From: Valencia hispanica
Lineage: Eukaryota; Chordata; Actinopteri; Cyprinodontiformes; Valenciidae
DNA length: 64,000 nt
Assembly (NCBI GenBank): GCA_963556495.2
Contig: OY747704.1
Coordinates: 3,160,501-3,224,500, forward strand
Reading direction: 5' to 3'
A program made the position numbers and the translations under genes. This document shows positions 57,858-64,000 of this stretch, in pieces; within the stretch, counting starts at the first letter, position 1, and every line of letters starts with the position of its first letter. The notes beneath the pieces were generated by a model, which was given only the letters and a program-made list of their open reading frames with translations, was not told the origin of the DNA and did not search any database.

Positions 57858-58679
57858 GAACGAACCAGCCAGTTACTAGACCCAGCAGAACGTCAGCACA
57901 CCGAGGAGGAATGGACTAGACTCATTAACTGGAGCGTTAGCCAAGGCTTATATGCCGACTCACCCCATGTCGGTTCCCGGTCGGCCTGTTGTCCTCCCGG
58001 TGCTGGTGCTCTCGGGGTTGAGACGAGCCATTCCACCGCTCCCCGTTCCTCAGGCCGCCGCCGCCATCGTCACCGCCGTCCACGGGCTGCTCCCACAGCT
58101 TTCCAGGAGGTTCCAATGGATGACGTCCTTGTTCCCGAGTTGTCTGTCCGACACCACGGTCTCCAGACCGCCCAAGCTCCAGTCTCGGTTCCCCGTAGCT
58201 GCGGGCCGCCGGTTGCAGACGCTACCCGCCTGCACTCGCGCTTCCGGGGTCCGCTTCCAGCACAAAGCCGGCGCGACCAGTCTCCGGTCCCGGCTCCCAG
58301 CCTCCGGTCCCGGCTCCCAGCCGGCCTCAGGCCCCGCCTTCTGCTCCTCCTCCAGATTTACCACCTTTATTACTTACCATCACTGAGGAGGAGTTTGCAA
58401 GGTTATTTCAGGTATTCAAAGATGACTCTGGAATATTGGAAACTCTGTTTGCGGCATACAGCGCCTCCATTTGGAGGAGACGCCACACACCCCTGGTTCC
58501 TCTGGTTCCTGATTCCTCAGGGGGTGTCCCGGAGGACACGCCTCTGGTTCCTGATTCCTCAGGGGGTGTCCCGGAGGACACGCCCCTGGTTCCTGTCTCC
58601 GCAGGGGGTGTCCCGGAGGACACGCCTCTGGCTCCTGATTCCTCAGGGGGTGTCCCGGAGGACACGCTTCGGCTCCTGA
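57852..58679 (+). pseudogene. Gag-like or unknown protein of the LTR element
   Basis: The ATG at 57852-57854 lies inside the last bases of the LTR, giving M-T-E-R-T-S-Q-L-L-D-P-A-E-R, then E-E-E-W-T-R-L-I-N-W-S. The L-D-P-A start recalls fish gypsy gag. The middle is Pro/Arg/Ser-rich and seems frameshifted: a helix-like block I-T-E-E-E-F-A-R-L-F-Q-V-F-K at 58377 is in another frame, which then runs into the 42-bp array as V-P-D-S-S-G-G-V-P-E-D-T-P-L. No zinc knuckle. Assignment rests on position and the first residues. Confidence 0.5.
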
Positions 58680-59890
58680 TTCCTTAGGGGGAGTCCCGAA
58701 GGACACGCCTCTGGTTCCTGATTCCTCAGGGGGTGTCCCGGAGGACACGCCTCTGACTCCTGTTTCCACAGGGGGTGTCCAGGTTAACACGCCCCTGGTT
58801 CCTGTCTCCGCAGGGGGTGTTCCGGAGAACACGCCCCTGGCTCCTGATTCCTCAGGGGGTGTCCTGGAAGACACGCCTCTGACTCCTGACTCCGAAGGGG
58901 GTGTCCCGGGGAACACGCCTCTGGCTCCTGATTCCACAGGGGGTGTTCCGGAGAACACGCCTCTGGCTCCTGATTCCTCAGGGGGTGTTCCGGAGGACAC
59001 GCCTCTGGCTCCTGATTCCTCAGGGGGTGTCCCGGAGGACACGCCTCTGTCTCCTGATTCCACAGGGGGTGTCCGGGTTAACACGCCCCTGGTTCCTGTC
59101 TCCGCAGGGGGTGTTCCGGAGAACACGCCTCTGGCTCCTGATTCCTCAGGGGGTGTCCCGGAGGACACGCCTCTGAATCCTGTTCCTGTCTCCGCCGGGG
59201 GTGTCTGGGAGGACACGCCTCGGGTTCCTGTTTCCGCCGGGGGTGTCTGGGAGGACACGCCTCGGGTTCCTGTCTCCGTCGGGGGTGTCTGGGAGGACAC
59301 GCCTCGGGTTCCTGTCTCCGCCGGGGGTGTCCTGAAGGGCACGCCTCGGGTTCCAGACTCCACCGAGGGTGTCCTGAAGGACACACCTCGGGCTCCAGAC
59401 TCCGCCGAGGGTGTCCTGAAGGACACGCCTCGGGTTCCTGTTTCCGCCGGGGGTGTCACGGAGGGCACGCCTCTGATTCCAGGCTCCGCAGGGGGTGTCC
59501 CGGAGGACACGCCTCTGATTCCTGGCTCCGCAGAGGGTGTTCCAGAGGACACGCCCCTGGCTCCTGTTCCTGTCTCCGCAGGCGGTGTCCTGAGGGACAC
59601 GCCCTTGGTTCCTGTTCCTGTCTCCGCCGAGGGTGTCCAGGGGGACACGCCTCGGGCTCCAGACTCCGCCGAGGGTGTCCAGGGGAACACGCCTCGGGCT
59701 CCAGACTCCGCCGAGGGTGTCCAGGGGGACACGCCTCGGGCTCCAGACTCCGCCGAGGGTGTCCAGGGAGACACGCCTCGGGCTCCAGACTCCGCCGAGG
59801 GTGTCCAGAGGGACACGCCTCGGGCTCCAGACTCCGCCGAGGGTGTCCAGAAGGATACGCCTCGGGCTCTTGACTCCCCCGAGAGATTCC
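58495..59890 (+). repeat. 42-bp array, about 33 units
   Basis: The unit CCTCTGGTTCCTGATTCCTC + AGGGGGTGTCCCGGAGGACACG varies along the array: early units GATTCCTCAGGGGGTGTCC, later units GACTCCGCCGAGGGTGTCC. In the likely sense frame it reads [VA]-P-D-S-[SA]-[GE]-G-V-[PQ]-[EG]-D-T-P-[LR]. A few units gain or lose 6 bp. The minus strand is also open (58416-59900, 494 codons). Confidence 0.97.
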
Positions 59891-59939
59891 TGAGGGACAC
59901 AGCCTCGGGGTCAGCACGTCGCCGACAGCCTCCACGCCG

Positions 59940-60215
59940 CCTCCTGGTTCCTCGTCGCCGGCCCCCACGCCTCCTGGTTCCTCGTCGCCGGCCTACTCGT
60001 CTCCTGGTTCTTCGTCGCCGGCCTACTCGTCTCCTGGTTCCTCGTCGCCGGCCTCCTCGTCTCCTGGTTCCTCGTCGCCGGCCTCCTCGTCTCCTGGTTC
60101 CTCGTCGCCGGCCTCCTCGTCTCTTGGTTCCTCGTCGCCGGCCCCCTCGTCTTCTGGTTCCTCGTCGCCGACGGCCTCCACGCCATCTTCTGGTTCCTCG
60201 TCGCCGACGGCCTCC
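59940..60215 (+). repeat. 30-bp array, about nine units
   Basis: The unit CTCCTGGTTCCTCGTCGCCG + GCCTCCTCGT. In one frame it reads Ser/Gly/Pro-rich (S-S-G-S-S-S-P-x-x), in another R-R-R-P-P-R-L-L-V-P. It follows the 42-bp array directly, and the S-S-S-P frame stops soon after at about 60250. Confidence 0.95.
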
Positions 60216-60377
60216 CAGGTATCTGCTCCATCGCAGGCCTCAGGACTTTAGTCGTCGGCTATCTTGTTTTGGACTCTCGCCCTCCTTCCGAGGCCCCCTC
60301 CTCCCACCCTGGGTGGGTTGTTTTTTTTTGTTGTTTGTTCTGTTTTGGACTCTTAAGGGCGTCTGGTATCCGCCCTT

Positions 60378-60392
60378 GAGGGGGGGGGGTCT
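60378..60392 (+). promoter_or_regulatory. Polypurine tract
   Basis: GAGGGGGGGGGG then TCT directly before the 3' LTR; the expected primer site for plus-strand DNA synthesis. Confidence 0.8.
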
Positions 60393-60959
60393 TGTCAGGG
60401 TTTTTAGGTGTTTGTCTTTTGTTGGTGGTTTTCCTTATTTTCTTTCATTTCTTTCATTGTTAGTTTATTCCTAGTATCCTTCCCTGTGATTTCTGTACTT
60501 TCTGGTTTCCCTGTAGTCTTATCTTTAATTAGTTCCTGAGATCATTCTGGTTTTCTGTCTCCCAGCCACTTCACCTCCTCTCCCAGCTTATCATTTCCAC
60601 CTGCTCACTCCCTCTCAGCTGCAACTGGTTTCCCTAATTGATCCCTAGCTCTCTCTGCTCACATCCTCACACTCTTCCTCAGTATAAATTCGGTCCTCTC
60701 TCAGTCACAACTCGCTGGTTCGTCGTCATTCTTTCCTGTTTGGTCCGTCGTTTTTCCCTGCCTGGTTCTCGTCTTCCTTGTTGCCATCTTTCTTCCCCAC
60801 CTGGTCCCTGCCTTCCTTGTTGCCCGTCTGGTTCCTGTTTCCCCGTTCGCTGCCTTATATACCTTCCTGAGTTCTGTAAGTTCCTGTTCCTCGTTTCCAT
60901 TAAATCCTCCTTATTTGTACTTGCTGCATTTGGATCCTCCTTAACCTCGCATCATGACA
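60393..60959 (+). repeat. 3' LTR
   Basis: 567 bp, with visible differences from the 5' LTR such as a TTTCATTTCTTTCATTGTTA expansion near 60444 and scattered substitutions. That high identity suggests the insertion is not ancient; an exact count was not made. Confidence 0.95.
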
Positions 60960-60964
60960 GTCTT

Positions 60965-62985
60965 TCCTTATATTGATAATATGACCAAAGCAAAAACACT
61001 AACTAAAATGATTTTTTAAATCCAATAATTCACCACACTAACACAATTAATTAATTGTGGCAACCAATAACAATAAAAAATAATCCCAAATAAATTAGGT
61101 GCCACAGTTGAAATTTAAATCGCATTCATGCCAAGACACAACACACTTTAGTCCTTTGGGTTTAGTGCATATTAGCTAAATATCAGTGTGTCGTGGCTTT
61201 TAATACCAGCAAAATCTGCTTGTAATGGCAGAATTCTTTATGAGCTTTCCATGGAAAATCTATTAAGGCACAAGGTCAGAGAAAAGGCCATAGCTATGAT
61301 GATCAAACAGGATGGAGGAAAGGAAGGAAGTACTTTGTGTGTCCCTACCCTCCTGACTTTTACTCAGAGTCAAGAAAAATAAGACAAATGAAGTGAAAGC
61401 CATGTGGTGGATGCATTTGCATGTCTGGCTGTGTTAAAACAAGCTGTAGGTTGTCATCAAACTGCATGGTTTGTACTGTGAGAAGACGAGATGGTTGATT
61501 CTTTCCTCTTGCTCTGTCAGCTCAGGATGTGGACACATTCAGCTTCCTGGGAGGACTATGAAAAGAACAGTGTTACTATGGTAACATCTGTGTGAAGAGC
61601 AAACTTTTATAAGCTCCAGCACTTTATTTTGTCTGCACTTTGATTTGTAAGGCAGTTGAGTGCATTGAGGGTATCCTCTGGGTAAAATATGGCAACTCAC
61701 AGCTGACCTGGTAAACACTCAGCAGGAACAGTTTTTGGAGGGGGATCTTGAGTGGGTGAGTGAGTGTTAAGCAGTAGCAATGGAAAATCAGGGACCCGCC
61801 CCACTTTCCAGCTTTTACTTCTAATCATCTTTTAAACTTGCCATGGGTAATGACCTAATTCTCATTGAGCTTCCCAGCATGCAGCTGTGCCTCCCATCTC
61901 TATAAATTCACTCATGGCTGCATTCATCCCCTTCCAGAGGATGCCTGGGGAGAGACGGGGAGGAGAGCAACCGACTCCCTCTGCTCAGTGATGGCAGCAT
62001 GAGAGACGGGTTAGTTCTGACTAATACCAGTGGCTTCATGACCTTCTTCCAGCAAAAGGACGCTGAGCATGAGTGGGTTCTGAGACGATGAACACCTCAT
62101 GGACACACACTTGCACCCTGTCATCTAATATCTAACCCTCCTCTTGCCCGATCTGTGAATAAACTGATAAATAAACAGACACTGTAAGCGAGGTGTTGGT
62201 GAATGTCTTTGTGATCTATAAGGTCTCATTCTTTATCAGTCATTTGACAGTATTGGTGATGATCCTGAATAGATAGCGCAGAAATAAATTGTCCAGACTA
62301 GAGGCAAGCCCCCACCTCTCACACTCCCTGACGTTTGGACTAATCCCCTGTCATTGCTGGGGAAGTGTAATGGACGGCAATCCTCTGGAGCATTCCAAAA
62401 AGTAATATTCCCTGTGATGAGACTGTCTTCAAGGAGAAGAAAAACTCTGACACATCGAAGGCCTTCCCTCTTTCTATATTAATCACATTAGACTTCTCAT
62501 ACTGTAGTTTAGCTTTCTTAGGGGCGCTTCAGGGAAAACACTATCAAGCGCCACTGACAAAGTGTGTGTCAAATTGATAAAAAAGTGCATGTAAAATGGC
62601 AGTGCTGGTGTACAAAGGGAGCTAGATCGTCATAATCCTCTGATAGCAGGAATCCCATTAGCTACGGATCCGTGAATTACAATAAGAAGGGTCAGATTAT
62701 AGCTGCGATTCACCATCAGACGCTGTTAACAGACCACGCTTCTCTCTGCTGCAGAACTGTGATGAAGGTTCACTCTGACAGCAGCACACTTTGGATAGAT
62801 TGAATTAATACATAAACAAAAAGAGCTACACAGTAATGCTATAAAGAAATTACACTCTTTAATTAATACTAAGGTCCGAATTTTTGAAAAGTTCCAAAAT
62901 GACATGCTGAATTAGTTATTGTTCAATATAACATTGCACCTCACTCGGTCTTTGTGTTTATAATAGTCCACCTTGGATCATGCTT
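60965..62985. other. No recognised gene
   Basis: The first bases may be the rest of the interrupted L2 tail. The remainder shows no coding region. 61680-62200 is less AT-rich and repeat-free by eye, with a TATAAATTC at 61900 and tandem AATAAAC motifs near 62157, but no open frame of note. Confidence 0.4.
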
Positions 62986-62989
62986 CATG

Positions 62990-63485
62990 TGAGTCTCACT
63001 GCTTTGACTGGGCCAATCATGAGTCTGTCTGCTGTGGTGGATTATGGGGTTGTGTTGCAGCTCTTGATGTTCTGACTTCAGCTTCTGTCCTCCTCTTCTG
63101 AAGCTCCCCCAATTTCTGGAATAGTTTTTGCTTTATAATCCTCTCGAGGTTCCTGTTGCATCTTTTCCTACCACACTTTTTCCTTCCACTCAACTTTCCC
63201 TGAACATAAAGCACTCTGTAGAAATTACCTTTTTGAATTAATTAACTGGTTAGAAGGGTGACACCGTGAGTTTCCAATATTTAACTTTTTCACACTTCTC
63301 TAATTGTCTGAAACACTGAATTGTGGGAAATTATCTGTAAGGCCATAATCTTCAGAACTACAGGAAATAATGGCTTGAAATTTCACTCTGTGTAGTGAAT
63401 CTATGTAATATATGAGTTTCACTTTCTGAATTAAAGGACAAAAAAAATGCCCTTTTTTCAAATGTTCACATATTTTAAAAGTTCC
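62990..63485 (-). mobile_element. Tc1-like transposon fragment, 5' part
   Basis: On the minus strand it carries the leader and terminal region of the family seen at 45.6-46.9 kb (CTCTAATTGTCTGAAACACTG, TATATGAGTTTCACTTTCTG, AATTAAAGGAC). A short broken N-terminal frame at 63214-63017 reads V-Q-G-K-L-S-G-R-K-K-C-G-R-K-R, where the family has the helix-turn-helix/linker region. The rest of the transposase is missing. Confidence 0.7.
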
Positions 63486-63679
63486 TGTACAGCTCACAAG
63501 CTTTGCTGCAGAGAAAAAGAAAAGTCATCATACTTTGAACACACTAGCCATACTTGGCTCCACTTTATGCTGTCAGCTCCCAATAACACAGTCAGAAGAC
63601 AAAAATTGGTTTAAAAGTAAATAATTAGTCTAAATCTAACTTTAAGTGTGCAAACCCACACATCCTTCAACCATTTGTA

Positions 63680-63985
63680 CCTGCTCATCTATGCAGGGTA
63701 ACCTGTACCATGATGCCTATCTCCAGCAGCCATTGTGTGTGATGTAAGGTCCACCCTGGACAGGATGGCTGTCCATCACAGGATAACACGGACTCAAAGG
63801 ACAAACAACCCTGCCTATGCATCCTCACACCTACAGGCAGTTCGGAGGCACCAGTCAAGTTTTTGGACTGTAGTAGGAAACCAGAGTACCTGGAGAGAAC
63901 TCATGCATGCATGAGGAGAACATGCAAACTCCATGCAGAAAGAACCAGTGCAGGGATTTAAAGACGGTCTAATGGGATCCATTTT
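63680..63985 (+). repeat. Abundant fish dispersed repeat
   Basis: Contains CACCCTGGACAGGATGGC + TGTCCATCACAGG and then TTTTTGGACTGTAGTAGGAA + ACCAGAGTACC and GAGGAGAACATGCAAACTCC. This block order is characteristic of a repeat found in great numbers in fish genomes. No coding capacity; it runs close to the window edge. Confidence 0.7.
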
Positions 63986-64000
63986 CCTAGTGCTGCCTGA

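Larger units (their letters stand above)
57294..60959 (+). mobile_element. Complete non-autonomous LTR retrotransposon with repeat-array interior
   Basis: Two LTRs (57294-57857 and 60393-60959) in direct orientation, both starting TGTCAGGG and ending ATCATGACA, flanked by the 5-bp duplication GTCTT (57289-57293, 60960-60964). A purine tract (GAGGGGGGGGGG, 60378-60389) precedes the 3' LTR. The 2.5-kb interior holds a short gag-like start, a 42-bp array and a 30-bp array. No protease, RT, RNase H or integrase motif is visible. TG...CA ends, the 5-bp duplication and the PPT position fit Ty3/gypsy-type integration using a partner's enzymes. Confidence 0.9.

Noticed and set aside
57858..57880. Primer-binding site after the 5' LTR
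   Set aside because: I looked for a TGG-type or other tRNA 3'-end complement right after the LTR but could not match one with confidence, so no feature is given.
58416..59900. 494-codon open frame on the minus strand
   Set aside because: It is the complement of the 42-bp array, antisense to the LTR element. Repeats with a unit divisible by three and few stop-like triplets stay open in several frames; no domain is present.
58495..60215. CRISPR-like regular spacing
   Set aside because: The units are contiguous tandem repeats without unique spacers, in a vertebrate genome.

Overview
This window looks like intergenic or intronic DNA from a ray-finned (teleost) fish. The basis is its repeat content: two L2/CR1-group LINE families, Rex1/Babar-type LINEs, Tc1-like and hAT-like DNA transposons, Ty3/gypsy-style LTRs, minisatellites and microsatellites, in AT-rich DNA without operon structure. 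I recognise no host protein gene, tRNA or rRNA. Almost every long open frame is a LINE reverse transcriptase, a transposase remnant, or a tandem repeat that lacks stop codons.

Layout. 1-6.8 kb: an L2 3' end, a decayed LTR, a decayed Tc1-like element, a hAT-type miniature element with a perfect 8-bp target duplication (4623-5163), and one copy of a second DNA repeat family. 6.8-12.2 kb: a minus-strand L2 split by a nearly full-length plus-strand L2 (ORF1 esterase plus ORF2). 12.4-13.8 kb: a broken Tc1-like transposase. 15.4-17.6 kb: a LINE fragment of another clade and a miniature element carrying a 20-bp minisatellite. 17.6-22.6 kb: a family-2 L2 interrupted by a second L2 and by a non-autonomous LTR element with 42-bp repeats. 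22.6-25.4 kb: an L2 fragment and a Rex1-like LINE. 27.9-29.6 kb: a Rex1-like fragment joined to a 27-bp minisatellite. 29.7-32.9 kb: a family-2 L2 with a long RT frame.

33.6-43.9 kb is one L2 on the minus strand, cut into five pieces by four insertions: a solo LTR that itself holds two DNA transposons, a Rex1-like LINE, an uncharacterised repeat with a (TG)n tract, and a BED-finger hAT element. The five pieces sum to about 4.0 kb, the size of a full element. 45-55 kb holds a Tc1-like pseudogene, a hAT-type element carrying a small intact-looking two-exon gene, and a 2.5-kb hAT element with a perfect 8-bp target duplication. 55.4-61 kb holds an L2 whose tail was hit by a complete non-autonomous LTR retrotransposon (57294-60959) with 5-bp target duplications and an interior of 42-bp and 30-bp tandem repeats. 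61-64 kb is mostly unrecognised, with a Tc1-like fragment and a common fish repeat at the end.

The most notable signal is that two separate non-autonomous LTR elements (20.4-22.1 kb, minus; 57.3-61.0 kb, plus) both have a 42-bp (14-codon) array followed by a shorter Ser/Pro-rich array, and their units look related. This suggests a retroelement lineage that keeps a tandem-repeat protein in place of pol. All coordinates come from reading by eye; boundaries without a target duplication are approximate.
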